Positions 44,761-53,711 of a stretch of DNA of 64,000 nucleotides are shown here, one piece after another. Each line of letters opens with the position of its first letter. The first letter of the stretch is position 1. The notes below the pieces were generated by a model that did no database searches, was not told the DNA's origin, and was given only the letters and a program-made list of their open reading frames with translations. The translations under genes and the position numbers were made by a program. Source of the DNA: Microbacterium paraoxydans (GTDB lineage Bacteria > Actinomycetota > Actinomycetes > Actinomycetales > Microbacteriaceae); assembly GCF_020524545.1 (NCBI RefSeq), contig NZ_JAIVLG010000002.1, forward strand, positions 434,001-498,000. Reading direction: 5' to 3'.

Positions 44761-45372
44761 TCAGCTCGAGTGCGGCACAGCCGGGCGGCGGAGGGTGGTC
44801 AGCAGGGCGTCGAGTCCGTCGTTCAGCCGGCCGTCGCCCGCCGAGTCCGGCATCAGCACCGAGACCATCTGCCAGCCCGCATTGCGCGCGGCGATCTCGT
44901 TGACCGCGGTCTCGATGTCGATGTCGTCGGCGAGCTCGCCGTCGTCACGCGCCTCCGCCAGACACTGACGGAACAGGTCGCGCCAGTGCAGGTTGTTCAC
45001 CCGGTGGATGCGGGTGACCTCGTCATCCTGCGATGCGTGGTCCCAGAAGGCGATCACCACCTTGGCGTACAGCGGGCCGTTCGGGCTGTAGGGGAGGATC
45101 TCGCGGCACATCCGCTCGAGCGCCTCCAGTCCGCGCACGCCTTCGATGCGGGCGTGGATGCGGTCGTTCGCGAGCGTGTACAGGCGCAGGAACGCGGCGG
45201 TGAGGATGCTCCTCTTGTCGGGGAAGTATCGCGCGATCGCGCCGTGGGCATAGCCCGCTTCCGTGGCGATCTCCCGCATCGTGAGGCTGTCGAACCCCAC
45301 CCGGATGATCACCTGCGTCGCAGCGTCCGCGATGTGCGTGCGCCGCTCCTCATGGTCGACGATCTTCGGCAT
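44761..45372 (-). CDS. TetR-family regulator of the sulfatase/ABC locus
   Basis: 203 residues: TetR helix-turn-helix near 27-50 (MREIATEAGYAHGAIARYFPDKRSIL) and a ligand domain. Divergent from the substrate-binding protein gene at 45523, with two copies of a TCACCA/TGGTGA operator between them, one near each start. ATG 45372 has a GGGGG ribosome site; six codons further up another ATG is in frame but unsupported. The inducer may be a sulfate ester or its product. Confidence 0.88.
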   Translation of the reverse strand: MPKIVDHEERRTHIADAATQVIIRVGFDSLTMREIATEAGYAHGAIARYFPDKRSILTAAFLRLYTLANDRIHARIEGVRGLEALERMCREILPYSPNGPLYAKVVIAFWDHASQDDEVTRIHRVNNLHWRDLFRQCLAEARDDGELADDIDIETAVNEIAARNAGWQMVSVLMPDSAGDGRLNDGLDALLTTLRRPAVPHSS

Positions 45373-45413
45373 GCTGTTTCCCCCTCGCAACTCACACTAT
45401 CCGCTTGCCATTT

Positions 45414-45435
45414 TTAGTCACCAACTGGTGACTAA
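45414..45435. promoter_or_regulatory. TetR operator 1
   Basis: Perfect 10-bp arms TTAGTCACCA and TGGTGACTAA around a 2-bp AC centre, 42 bp upstream of the TetR start. The same core and right flank recur 70 bp away. Confidence 0.88.
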
Positions 45436-45483
45436 TGTAACCCGATCGTGATCAATCAAAAGCAAAGCAAGACTACGATCTTT

Positions 45484-45505
45484 AAAATCACCAACTGGTG
45501 ACTAA
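45484..45505. promoter_or_regulatory. TetR operator 2
   Basis: TCACCA-AC-TGGTGA core (45488-45501) with the same CTAA right flank as operator 1 but no matching left TTAG, ending 17 bp before the substrate-binding protein start. Binding here would block initiation of the ABC-sulfatase operon. Confidence 0.85.
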
Positions 45506-45522
45506 CTCGCAGAGGAATTCTC

Positions 45523-46527
45523 ATGAACGTCACACGTCTCGCACGTCGGGCATCCGGAGTCGCCGTGGCGGCCGGCGTGCTCGCTCTCGCCGCCTGCACG
45601 TCTGCACCCGCCTCCTCGCCCTCGGGCGGCGACGGAGAGCTGACGACGCTCAAAGTGGCGACGATCGGCCTCGTCTCCGACGGCGCCCTGATCGTCGGCC
45701 AGGAGCAGGGGTTCTTCGAGGAGGAGGGGATCGCACTCGAGACCTCGGTCGTGGCGAATCCGCCTGCCGGCCTCGCGGCGGCCCAGAGCGGACAGGTCGA
45801 TGTGGCGTATGCGCCGAGCATCCCGCTGCTCAACGCGCTCTCCAGCGGCGTCCCGTTGAAGGTCATCGCCCCCGCAGACGGTTTCGTGGGCGGGGCCGCG
45901 GAGGGGGAGGACCCCGCCTCGATCGATGACACCGGACTGTATGCGTCCGCCGCGAGCGGCATCACCTCCGTCGCCGATCTGGAAGGCGCGACCATCGCGG
46001 TGCCCGCGCGCAAGGCGCAGCTCGAGGTCGTCATCTCCGACACGCTCGATCGCGAAGGCGTCGACCCCGCCTCGGTCGAGTGGGTCGTGCTCGACTTCAC
46101 CTCGGCCGTGGCCGCGCTCCAGAGCGGGAACGTGGATGCGGCGGGTCTGGTCAGCCCGTTCACGGGCGAGGCGGACGCCGCCGGAGCCGTCTTCCTCGCC
46201 GCCCCGTCGGTCGGATTCTTCGAAGAAGGTGCCGTCGGACTCTGGACCGCGGGTGACAGCACGATCGCCGCGAAGGCGGATGCGATCGCCGGGTTCCAGC
46301 GTGCGGTGGCGAAGAGCAACGCCTATGCGAACGAGCACCCGGAAGAAGCGATCCAGGCCGGCATCGACGCCACCGGCTCGACCCTGAGCGTCGACGACGT
46401 GAAGCTGCCCTTCTGGCCCGCCGAGGTCGCATCGATCGACCTCGACCGGGTCAACGAGAAGCTCGTCGCCCTCGGCTACCTGCCTGCGCCGGTCGATCTC
46501 GAAGGCGTCATCGTCGGCGTGGAGTGA
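45523..46527 (+). CDS. ABC transporter substrate-binding lipoprotein (SsuA/TauA/NMT1-like)
   Basis: 334 residues; type II signal peptide ending LALAAC with lipidated C25, then a periplasmic-binding fold starting LKVATIGLVSDGALIVGQEQGFFEEEGI, typical of the aliphatic sulfonate, taurine and nitrate group. Together with two permeases, an ATPase and a sulfatase it should bring in a sulfonate or sulfate ester. Ligand not predictable from these residues. First gene of a five-gene operon under the TetR operators. Confidence 0.9.
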   Translation: MNVTRLARRASGVAVAAGVLALAACTSAPASSPSGGDGELTTLKVATIGLVSDGALIVGQEQGFFEEEGIALETSVVANPPAGLAAAQSGQVDVAYAPSIPLLNALSSGVPLKVIAPADGFVGGAAEGEDPASIDDTGLYASAASGITSVADLEGATIAVPARKAQLEVVISDTLDREGVDPASVEWVVLDFTSAVAALQSGNVDAAGLVSPFTGEADAAGAVFLAAPSVGFFEEGAVGLWTAGDSTIAAKADAIAGFQRAVAKSNAYANEHPEEAIQAGIDATGSTLSVDDVKLPFWPAEVASIDLDRVNEKLVALGYLPAPVDLEGVIVGVE

Positions 46528-47312
46528 ACACCATGATCCGTTCCACGCTCCTTCCTCCGCTGATCGGGGCCGTCGGCGTCCTCTCGGCGCTGGCCCTCTG
46601 GGAGTGGTCGGCGACGACGGGGCCGCTCGCAGGGTCACCGCTCCCCGCGGCGACCGAGGCGATCGGTGCGGCCGTGCGCCTGCTCGGGACCTCGGCCACC
46701 TGGACAGCCGTCGGCGACACCCTGACGATGGCATTGACCGGGCTGCTGCTCGCCATCGTCATCGGTGTCGTGCTCGGGGTCGCCATCGGCACCTCCCCGC
46801 TGGCGATGCACGCGACCCGCGTGCCGCTGGAGTTCCTCAAGCCCATCCCGCCGATCGTCATCCTGCCGATCGTCGTGCTGGTACTCGGCCCGACGCAGGC
46901 CATGGGGATCTTCCTGGTGTTCTTCGGGTGCTTCATCGCGATCGCCGTCCAGGCCTCCGCCGGCGTCTTCGACACCGACCCCGTCGCACGGGCGACGGGG
47001 CGGTCCTACGGCATGGGACGCGCCGAGATCCTGGGGCGCATCGTGCTGCCGAGTGCACTGCCCTACATCGGCACCGCGATCCGCGTCGCCGCGCCGACCT
47101 CGCTCGTCGTCGCCGTCGTCGCGGGACTCCTCGGCGGCGGCCCCGGACTCGGACAGAGCCTGCTGCTCTCGCAGATCTCCGGCAACCAGGCCCAGCTCTT
47201 CGCCTACGTGCTCATCCTCGGCACGCTCGGCCTGGTCGTCCAGGGGCTCAGCCAGTGGGGCGAGCGGCGACTGCTGCACTGGCATCCGCAATACCGGAAG
47301 CAGGTCCTCTGA
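46524..47312 (+). CDS. ABC transporter permease (SsuC/TauC-like), first copy
   Basis: 262 residues, about six membrane helices with the BPD_transp_1 coupling motif (EILGRIVLPSALPYI near 170). GTG 46524 forms a GTGA overlap with the previous stop; ATG 46533 is a possible alternative. It differs clearly from the next permease, so the pore is probably a heterodimer, unusual for the Ssu/Tau class, which uses one permease twice. Confidence 0.88.
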   Translation: MNTMIRSTLLPPLIGAVGVLSALALWEWSATTGPLAGSPLPAATEAIGAAVRLLGTSATWTAVGDTLTMALTGLLLAIVIGVVLGVAIGTSPLAMHATRVPLEFLKPIPPIVILPIVVLVLGPTQAMGIFLVFFGCFIAIAVQASAGVFDTDPVARATGRSYGMGRAEILGRIVLPSALPYIGTAIRVAAPTSLVVAVVAGLLGGGPGLGQSLLLSQISGNQAQLFAYVLILGTLGLVVQGLSQWGERRLLHWHPQYRKQVL

Positions 47313-48148
47313 TGACGCTCACCACCTCGATCCAGACCCCTGCACGTCTCGCGCGCCGCCGCGGGCAGGGCACGCTTCCCCGCGGCGTCCTCGTGGGGGC
47401 AGAGATCGCCGTCCCCGTCCTGCTGCTGGCGCTGTGGTGGTTCGTCTCCGCCGCGTCCACCAACGCCTTCTTCCCGCCGCTCCAGGTGATCCTGCAGCGG
47501 CTGTGGCAGCTGGTGCAGACACCCGCCTTCCTGGTGGACGTCGCCTCCTCGGTCGGGAACCTCGTGGTCTCCTTCCTGCTGGCGACCGTGATCGGTGTCC
47601 TGCTCGGTCTGGTGCTCGGCCTCATCCGTCCGCTGAGCTGGCTGGTGGAGCCGACCATCCACTTCTTCCGCGCGATTCCGCCCGTGGCGCTCGTGCCGAT
47701 CTTCGTGTCGCTCATCGGATTCGGCAACGAGACGCGGATCCTGTCGATCACCCTCGCCGCCGTCTTCCCCATCCTCATCTCGACGATCGACGGTGTGCGC
47801 GCCGGCGAGCCGACGCTCGAGATGGTGAGCCGCGTCTATCGGCTGAGCGGCCCGGAGCGGCTGTTCTCCGTGGTGCTGCCGTCTGCGAGCCCGCGCATCC
47901 TCTCCGGGATGCAGGTCAGTCTCATCACCGCGTTCGTGGTCATGATCGCCAGCGAGATGCTGGGATCCTCCACCGGGCTCGGCGCCGCGACCCTGCTCGC
48001 CCAGCAGTCCTTCGCGATCCCCGACATGTGGGCGGGCATCCTCGTCCTCGGGGTCATCGGCTATGCGGCCACCGCCGTGTTCACCCTCTTCCGGCGCCGC
48101 GTGCTGCGCTGGTACATCGCCTCCCAGCAACAGGAGAAGAACGCATGA
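47312..48148 (+). CDS. ABC transporter permease (SsuC/TauC-like), second copy
   Basis: 278 residues with about six helices; coupling loop PERLFSVVLPSASPRILSG near 190-208, then the last helices ending in an Arg-rich tail. ATG 47312 shares one base with the stop of the first permease. The long N-terminal cytoplasmic stretch (about 25 residues, Arg-rich) is typical of SsuC. Confidence 0.9.
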   Translation: MTLTTSIQTPARLARRRGQGTLPRGVLVGAEIAVPVLLLALWWFVSAASTNAFFPPLQVILQRLWQLVQTPAFLVDVASSVGNLVVSFLLATVIGVLLGLVLGLIRPLSWLVEPTIHFFRAIPPVALVPIFVSLIGFGNETRILSITLAAVFPILISTIDGVRAGEPTLEMVSRVYRLSGPERLFSVVLPSASPRILSGMQVSLITAFVVMIASEMLGSSTGLGAATLLAQQSFAIPDMWAGILVLGVIGYAATAVFTLFRRRVLRWYIASQQQEKNA

Positions 48149-48933
48149 CCACCATCGAACAGGCCCCCGTCCGCCTCAGCGTGCGCGGCCTCGCGAAGTC
48201 CTACCCGACGAAGAACGGCCTCGTCCCCGTGATCGCCGACCTCACCTTCGATGTCCGCGTCGGGGAGGTGTGCTGCATCGTCGGGCCATCCGGCATCGGC
48301 AAGACCACGTTGCTGAAGTGCCTCACCGGGCTGCAGAGCATCACCGCGGGCAGCGCTGCGATCGACGGGAATGTCATCGAGGGACCGCCCGAGGAGATGG
48401 CTCTCGTGTTCCAGGAGTACACCCGGTCGCTGATGCCCTGGCTCACGGTCGAGAAGAACGTGCGGTTGCCGCTCAAGCACCTGCGCCTGTCCGCTGCGGA
48501 ACGCGAGGAGCGGGTGGCGTCGGCACTCACCGCCGTCGGGCTCGCGGGAGCCGAGTCCAAGTTCCCGTGGCAGCTGTCCGGCGGGATGCAGCAGCGCGTG
48601 GCGATAGCGCGCGCGATCGCCTATCGGCCCGAGGTGCTCGTGATGGACGAGCCCTTCGCGTCGGTCGATGCGCAGACCCGGTTCGAGCTGGAGGACCTCT
48701 GCCTGCGCATCCGCGAGCAGTTCGGCATGACGATCGTGGTCGTGACGCACGACATCGACGAGGCGGTGTACCTGTCGGACCGGGTCGTGGTGCTCGGGGA
48801 GCGTCCGGCGAAGGTGACCGAGATCGTCGAGATCGACTTCGGGGCGCCGCGGGACCAGCTGACCACGCGTGCGCTCCCGGCGTTCGCGGAGCTGCGCACC
48901 GAGATCTTCGGGCTGATCCGGAAGGCGGGCTAG
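48145..48933 (+). CDS. ABC transporter ATP-binding protein (SsuB/TauB-like)
   Basis: 262 residues. Walker A GPSGIGKTT near 45-53 (Ile replaces the usual Ser/Cys), signature LSGGMQQR near 150, Walker B VLVMDEPFASVD near 170, and H-loop VTHDIDEAVYLSDRV. The VFQEYTRSLMPWLTV Q-loop region and the late-HDIDEA motif are those of nitrate/sulfonate/taurine importers. It overlaps the permease stop as ATGA and is followed directly by the sulfatase. Confidence 0.92.
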   Translation: MTTIEQAPVRLSVRGLAKSYPTKNGLVPVIADLTFDVRVGEVCCIVGPSGIGKTTLLKCLTGLQSITAGSAAIDGNVIEGPPEEMALVFQEYTRSLMPWLTVEKNVRLPLKHLRLSAAEREERVASALTAVGLAGAESKFPWQLSGGMQQRVAIARAIAYRPEVLVMDEPFASVDAQTRFELEDLCLRIREQFGMTIVVVTHDIDEAVYLSDRVVVLGERPAKVTEIVEIDFGAPRDQLTTRALPAFAELRTEIFGLIRKAG

Positions 48934-51249
48934 ATGTCGATGCCGATGGATGCGCGCGGCTATGAGCACTTCGCGGGGCACGCCGCGGAGTTCACCTCCG
49001 ATTCCGAGCCCTGGTGGCCGCAGCCGCAGCGCCCGGGCGCGAAGGCCCCCAACGTGATCGTGATGCTGATCGACGATCTCGGTTTCAGTGACCTCGGACC
49101 GTTCGGCAGCGAGATCGAGACGCCGCGCATCGACGGCCTCGCCGACGACGGGTGGGTGTTCACCAACTACCGCACCGCGCCGATGTGCTCGCCCGCGAGG
49201 GCGGCGCTGCTCACCGGACTGAATCCGCACCGGGCGGGCTTCGGCTTCGTCGCGCACATCGACCCCGGCTATCCGGGGTTCAGCTGCGAGCTCCCGGAGG
49301 ACGCCCCGACCCTGGCGGAGTCGCTGCGTGCCGGGGGCTACGCGACGTTCATGGTCGGGAAGTGGCACCTCACGCTCGAATCGCGCCTTCACGACGGTGC
49401 CGACCGCAGCACCTGGCCGCTGCAGCGCGGATTCGATCGGTACTTCGGGAGCATGGACGGCTTCACGTCGCTGCACCATCCGCATCGTCTGGTGCAGGAC
49501 AACTCGGTCGTCGACCTCCGCGAGTACCCCGAGGGTTTCTTCCTCACCGACGAGCTGACGGACCGTGCCATCGGCATGATCGACGACCTGCGGGTGAACG
49601 ATCCGGACAAACCGTTCTTCCTGTACTACGCGCACACCGCCGTGCATGGGCCGATTCAGGCGAAGGACGTCGATATCGAGAAGTACCGAGGCCGCTACGA
49701 GGCCGGATGGAACGTCCTGCGGGCCGAGCGGTTCGCCCGTCAACGCGAGCGCGGCATCGTCCCCGACCACGCGGAGCTCCCCGGGGACGCGATCGCCGAC
49801 GGCGACCAGATCCCCGCGTGGGATGACCTCTCCGCCGAGGAGAGACGGCTGTTCGCGCGACACATGGAGGTCTACGCCGCGGCCGTGGACGAGATCGATC
49901 AGAGTGTGGGGCGACTGCTCGATCGGCTCGACCGCAGCGGCGAGCGCGGGAACACGATCGTCGTGATCGCCAGCGACAACGGCGGGACGGCCGAGGGCGG
50001 ACCGACCGGCACGCGGAGCTACTTCGCCCAGTTCGGCGCGCACGGTGCGATGCCCGAGGGGTGGATCACCGACGTGCCGCGCCCGGTGGAGGACCTCGGT
50101 GGTCCGCAGGTGTTCGGTCAGTACCCGACCGGATGGGCGCGGGTCTCGAACACGCCGTTCCGCTCGTTCAAGGCCACGACGTACGAAGGCGGCGTCCACG
50201 CCCCGCTGATCATCTCGTGGCCGGACGCCCCGATGGCGGGAGGCCTTCGCGACCAGTTCGTCTTCGTCTCGGACCTCGCACCGACCCTCCTGGAACTGTG
50301 CGGTGTGCCGGCCCTGGCTCAGCGGCGCGGGCGTCCGGCGCTCGAGATGGACGGCGGGAGCGTCGTCGACGTGCTCGCCCGCCCCACGGCGCCGGGCCGC
50401 GAGGCCCAGTACTTCGAGTGCGTCGGGCGACGGGCGCTCGTCGATGGACGGTGGAAGGCCCTCTCGACCGTTCCTCCGACGAAGGACGAGGGCCCCGCGG
50501 GTGGCGTCTGGGAGCTCTACGACCTTGCGGCCGACCCCACCGAGACCGAGGACGTCGCCGCCGATCACCCGGAACGCGTCGCGGCGATGGCGGCGCGCTG
50601 GCAGGCGGAGGCCTGGCGCAACACCGTGTTCCCCCTCGACGATGAAGGTGCGCTGTTCCGCCTGCGACCCGACACCGAGGAACCGTTCTCCGCGGCGATC
50701 GACCTGGTGCCCTTCCGTCCTCCGCTGGAGCGGTTCCGTTCGGCGAAGCTCACCGTACTGCGCTCGTTCGCGGTCGAGGTCGATCTCACGACGGAGACCG
50801 ACGTGGCGGGGGTGATCGTGGCCCACGGGGATCAGGGCGGAGGCTATCTGCTGGCGATCGACCGCGGGGCGCCCCTCGTCGTCTACAACGCCTACGGCGC
50901 GATGCACCGTGCCCGCGGGGCGCAGCTGTCGCCGGGGGAGCACCGGCTCGTGCTGCGTGTCGACGAGCACCCCGGGCTGCGCTGGCGACTGACGGTCGAG
51001 GTGGACGGGGAACGCGTGGCGGCGATCGGCAGCGTGCCGATGCTCATCGGCATGTCCCCGTTCACGGGCATCAGCGTGGGCTACGACTTCGGCGGACCCG
51101 TCGACTGGGAGCTGCACGAGCAGCATCGCACGTTCCCGTTCCGGGGCGGTGGACTGCACCGCGTGCGCTACCTCCCCGGTGCGCGCTCGCCTCAGGACCC
51201 GACGGTGTTGCGCGCGGTCGGACGGGCGGTCCTGGCGGTCGCCGACTGA
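48934..51249 (+). CDS. Type I sulfatase (arylsulfatase, AtsD-like)
   Basis: 771 residues. The formylglycine motif CSPARAALLTG has its modified Cys at C85; metal ligands DD in MLIDDLGFSDL near 45-55, GKWHL near 150 with its Lys/His pair, and SDNGG near 350. The sulfatase domain ends near 560; the last ~200 residues form a beta-rich C-terminal domain as in the ~790-residue mycobacterial AtsD. It hydrolyses a sulfate ester. No signal peptide is visible, so cleavage should happen inside the cell after uptake by the ABC transporter, whose ATPase stop abuts its start. A formylglycine-generating enzyme must come from elsewhere. Confidence 0.93.
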   Translation: MSMPMDARGYEHFAGHAAEFTSDSEPWWPQPQRPGAKAPNVIVMLIDDLGFSDLGPFGSEIETPRIDGLADDGWVFTNYRTAPMCSPARAALLTGLNPHRAGFGFVAHIDPGYPGFSCELPEDAPTLAESLRAGGYATFMVGKWHLTLESRLHDGADRSTWPLQRGFDRYFGSMDGFTSLHHPHRLVQDNSVVDLREYPEGFFLTDELTDRAIGMIDDLRVNDPDKPFFLYYAHTAVHGPIQAKDVDIEKYRGRYEAGWNVLRAERFARQRERGIVPDHAELPGDAIADGDQIPAWDDLSAEERRLFARHMEVYAAAVDEIDQSVGRLLDRLDRSGERGNTIVVIASDNGGTAEGGPTGTRSYFAQFGAHGAMPEGWITDVPRPVEDLGGPQVFGQYPTGWARVSNTPFRSFKATTYEGGVHAPLIISWPDAPMAGGLRDQFVFVSDLAPTLLELCGVPALAQRRGRPALEMDGGSVVDVLARPTAPGREAQYFECVGRRALVDGRWKALSTVPPTKDEGPAGGVWELYDLAADPTETEDVAADHPERVAAMAARWQAEAWRNTVFPLDDEGALFRLRPDTEEPFSAAIDLVPFRPPLERFRSAKLTVLRSFAVEVDLTTETDVAGVIVAHGDQGGGYLLAIDRGAPLVVYNAYGAMHRARGAQLSPGEHRLVLRVDEHPGLRWRLTVEVDGERVAAIGSVPMLIGMSPFTGISVGYDFGGPVDWELHEQHRTFPFRGGGLHRVRYLPGARSPQDPTVLRAVGRAVLAVAD

Positions 51250-51291
51250 TCCGGTGAGCGGCTGATGTCGGTGTCTGAGGGGTCGCCGATG

Positions 51292-51669
51292 TCAGCCGCC
51301 CACCCGCAGCGCGATCGCGACGAGCGCGAGGGCGACGACGCCGAAGCCCGTGCCGAACACCGCGAGCACGACGAGCAGCCCGCCACCCGGGGGCGCACCC
51401 GATGCCGCGCCGGTCAGCACGGCGGTGACCCGCCGTTGGCGGCGACGTGCGGCGAACCAGAGCAGGCACGCGGCACCCAGTCCGATCGCGCCGGGAACGA
51501 ATCCCCAGCCCCCGGCGCCGCTGGGCAGGACCAACGGGAAGATCCGCAGCGAGATCAGGGAGCCGACCGCGATCGCGAGAGCCGTGCGGCGCCAGGCCAG
51601 CTCCGTGCGCTCCGGCTGCAGACCAGGGTCGTACAGACGGTCGGGCTCGGCGGCCGGACGTCTCCTCAT
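51292..51669 (-). CDS. DUF202 membrane protein (second of pair)
   Basis: 125 residues with three predicted helices (about 30-50, 58-72, 95-120) and the DUF202 hallmark ERTELAWRRTALAIAVGSL near the N-terminus. Follows a similar gene by 13 bp. DUF202 (YidH-like) proteins are small inner-membrane proteins of unknown role. Confidence 0.82.
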   Translation of the reverse strand: MRRRPAAEPDRLYDPGLQPERTELAWRRTALAIAVGSLISLRIFPLVLPSGAGGWGFVPGAIGLGAACLLWFAARRRQRRVTAVLTGAASGAPPGGGLLVVLAVFGTGFGVVALALVAIALRVGG

Positions 51670-51682
51670 GGTCGGGGCTCTG

Positions 51683-52039
51683 TCAGCGCCACAGGACGCC
51701 GGCCAGCACGAGCAGTCCGACCAGGACGACGACCACGGCGAGGAGGACGGCGGAGAACGCCCCGGGGAGCGGTCGCGATCGGCGCAGCGCCCGCTCCGCC
51801 CGCATCCACTCCCACCAGGCGAGCGGTGCGACCGCGGTCCCCGCGACCATGAGCAGCAGCGACGCGGCGAGTCGGAACCCGGGGTGGAGGTCGAGGCCGA
51901 GGACCTCGAGCGCGACTCCTCCCGCGATCAGGGCCAGGCCGGTCCGCGTCCACGCCAGGAACGTGCGTTCGTTGGCGAGCGAGAAACGAGGATCGGGTTC
52001 CTCTCCGACGGAGTACACGGATGCCGGGAACCGCTTCAT
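51683..52039 (-). CDS. DUF202 membrane protein, YidH-like (first of pair)
   Basis: 118 residues; DPRFSLANERTFLAWTRTGLALIAGGVA is the DUF202 motif, followed by two more helices, the last ending at the C-terminus. ATG 52039 is preferred over codons further upstream because YidH homologues begin a few residues before DPRFSLANERTFLAW. Lies upstream of, and possibly cotranscribed with, the second DUF202 gene. Function unknown. Confidence 0.85.
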   Translation of the reverse strand: MKRFPASVYSVGEEPDPRFSLANERTFLAWTRTGLALIAGGVALEVLGLDLHPGFRLAASLLLMVAGTAVAPLAWWEWMRAERALRRSRPLPGAFSAVLLAVVVVLVGLLVLAGVLWR

Positions 52040-52066
52040 CGCCTCATCGTATCCGCGTGGCATGCG

Positions 52067-53710
52067 TCAGTCGCCGTGGACGCGGCGGCCGGCGAACCAG
52101 GTCGATACCACCGCGGTGTGCACGATCTCGTCCGCCGGGCCGGCGATGGCGTCGCGGGCGAGCACGACGAAGTCCGCCGATTTCCCCGGCGTCAGCGAAC
52201 CGGTCTCGGCGTCGAGCCCCATCGCGGCCGCGGCGTTGATCGTGAAGACCTCCAGCGCCTCCTCGGGGGTGATGGCCTGCTCGGGCCAGAGGGTGCCCGG
52301 GGCTCGTCCGAGCGGGTCGGCTCGTGTCACGAGACCCTGCAGACCCTCCAGCGTGTTCGGCGAATCGCTCACGGGCCAGTCCGAGCCGCCGGCGACCCGG
52401 GCTCCTGCGTCGATCAGCGCCCGGTTCGGCTGGGAGTGCTCCGCGCGCTCTCCGAGCACCTCGGTCAGCGCCTGCGGGATGACTCCCGGGTACCAGATGA
52501 ACGGCGAGATGTCGGCCGAGACATCGAGGGACTTCAGGCGGGGGATGTCCGAGTCCGCCAGGAACTGGCCGTGCGCGATCTGCACCGGGGTGGTGAAGCC
52601 CTCGGCGCGCAACTGCTCCGTGGCGTCGAGCACGAGGCGGGCGGAGCCGTCACCGGTGCAGTGCACCTTGGCCCCGAGGCCGCGCTGTGCCACGGAGCGC
52701 AGCCACCCCGTGAGCTCATCGAGCGTCATGGTGGTCTCGCCGTGGAAGTGTGCGCCGTGCGCGGCATCCTCCAGATAGGGCTCCAGGAACGACGCCGTGC
52801 GGGCCGGCGGGACACCGTCGAGGAAGATCTTCACGAAATCGGGACGGTGGTGCGCGGTGCGGAACTCCTCGCCGCGGTCGAGCAGCGGTTCGCCGATCGG
52901 GTCGAAGCCGAAGATCTCGTCGTTGATCAGCAGGGAGGAGACGACCCAGGCGTCGAGCTCGTCCTCCCGGTCGAGGTCGGCCAGCGCGCCGAGGATCTCG
53001 ACCGACACCCCGGCGTCCTGAAAGGCCGTGACGCCGAAGGAGTTGAGGATCTCGATTCCGCGGCGTGACGCGGCCGCGTGCTGCGCGGGGGTGAGTCCGC
53101 CGCTGCGGTCGTAGGCCTCCTGCACCGGGATGCCCGCTGCTTCGAACAGCACACCGGTCGGTGTTCCGTCATCCGGGTCGAGAAGCGCCGAACCGGACGG
53201 GGGCAGACGATCCGCGGTGATCCCGGCGAGTTCGAGTGCGCGGCTGTTCGCCCAGCGGTTGTGGCGGGAGTCTTCCATCAGCATGACGGGACGCCCTCCG
53301 CTGGCTTCGTCGAGACGGAGTCGGCTCGCGGTGTTCGCGAGGGCCGGCAGCAGGGTGGTGGCCACGGCACCGCCCACGATCCAGGCGTCTTCGGGGAGCT
53401 CGGCGGCTTTCGCCCTGACCCGGTCGAGGATCTCGTCCAGCGTCAGCGAGGGAGCCAGCGACAGCTCGAACAGTTCGGTGCGGCCGGCGAGGGCATGGTG
53501 GTTGTGCACATCGACGAAGCCGGGGTACACGGCCGCGTCGCCGACCTCGAGCGACTGCGTCCGGCGTCCGCGGAACGCTTCGATGTCGGCACGGGATCCG
53601 ACCGCGAGGATCCGCCCGTCGCGCACGGCGAAGGCCTCGACGGTGGGGTTCGCTCGATCGGCGGTGCGGATCACGGAGCCGGTGACGATGAGGTCGGCGA
53701 CGTCGGTCAT
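52067..53710 (-). CDS. Amidohydrolase family protein (YtcJ-like)
   Basis: 547 residues. Composite domain with an N-terminal beta-sandwich, metal-binding HNHH (VDVHNHHALAG near 65-75), KIFLDGVPPARTAS near 285-298, HCTGDGSARLVLDA near 348, GGSDWPVS near 443, and PGKSADFVVLARD at the C-terminal beta-sandwich. YtcJ-type enzymes hydrolyse amide or imine bonds in cyclic or N-acyl compounds; substrate unknown. ATG 53710 lies 1 bp past the stop of the MoaF-like gene, so they are probably cotranscribed with the permease upstream. Confidence 0.88.
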   Translation of the reverse strand: MTDVADLIVTGSVIRTADRANPTVEAFAVRDGRILAVGSRADIEAFRGRRTQSLEVGDAAVYPGFVDVHNHHALAGRTELFELSLAPSLTLDEILDRVRAKAAELPEDAWIVGGAVATTLLPALANTASRLRLDEASGGRPVMLMEDSRHNRWANSRALELAGITADRLPPSGSALLDPDDGTPTGVLFEAAGIPVQEAYDRSGGLTPAQHAAASRRGIEILNSFGVTAFQDAGVSVEILGALADLDREDELDAWVVSSLLINDEIFGFDPIGEPLLDRGEEFRTAHHRPDFVKIFLDGVPPARTASFLEPYLEDAAHGAHFHGETTMTLDELTGWLRSVAQRGLGAKVHCTGDGSARLVLDATEQLRAEGFTTPVQIAHGQFLADSDIPRLKSLDVSADISPFIWYPGVIPQALTEVLGERAEHSQPNRALIDAGARVAGGSDWPVSDSPNTLEGLQGLVTRADPLGRAPGTLWPEQAITPEEALEVFTINAAAAMGLDAETGSLTPGKSADFVVLARDAIAGPADEIVHTAVVSTWFAGRRVHGD

Positions 53711-53711
53711 G

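Noticed and set aside
48061..51159. A minus-strand open frame of about 1030 codons across the ABC ATPase and sulfatase genes.
   Set aside because: It is antisense to genes with complete family motifs; its composition (Arg, Gly, Val, His, Asp-rich, no domain) is that of a GC-rich shadow frame.
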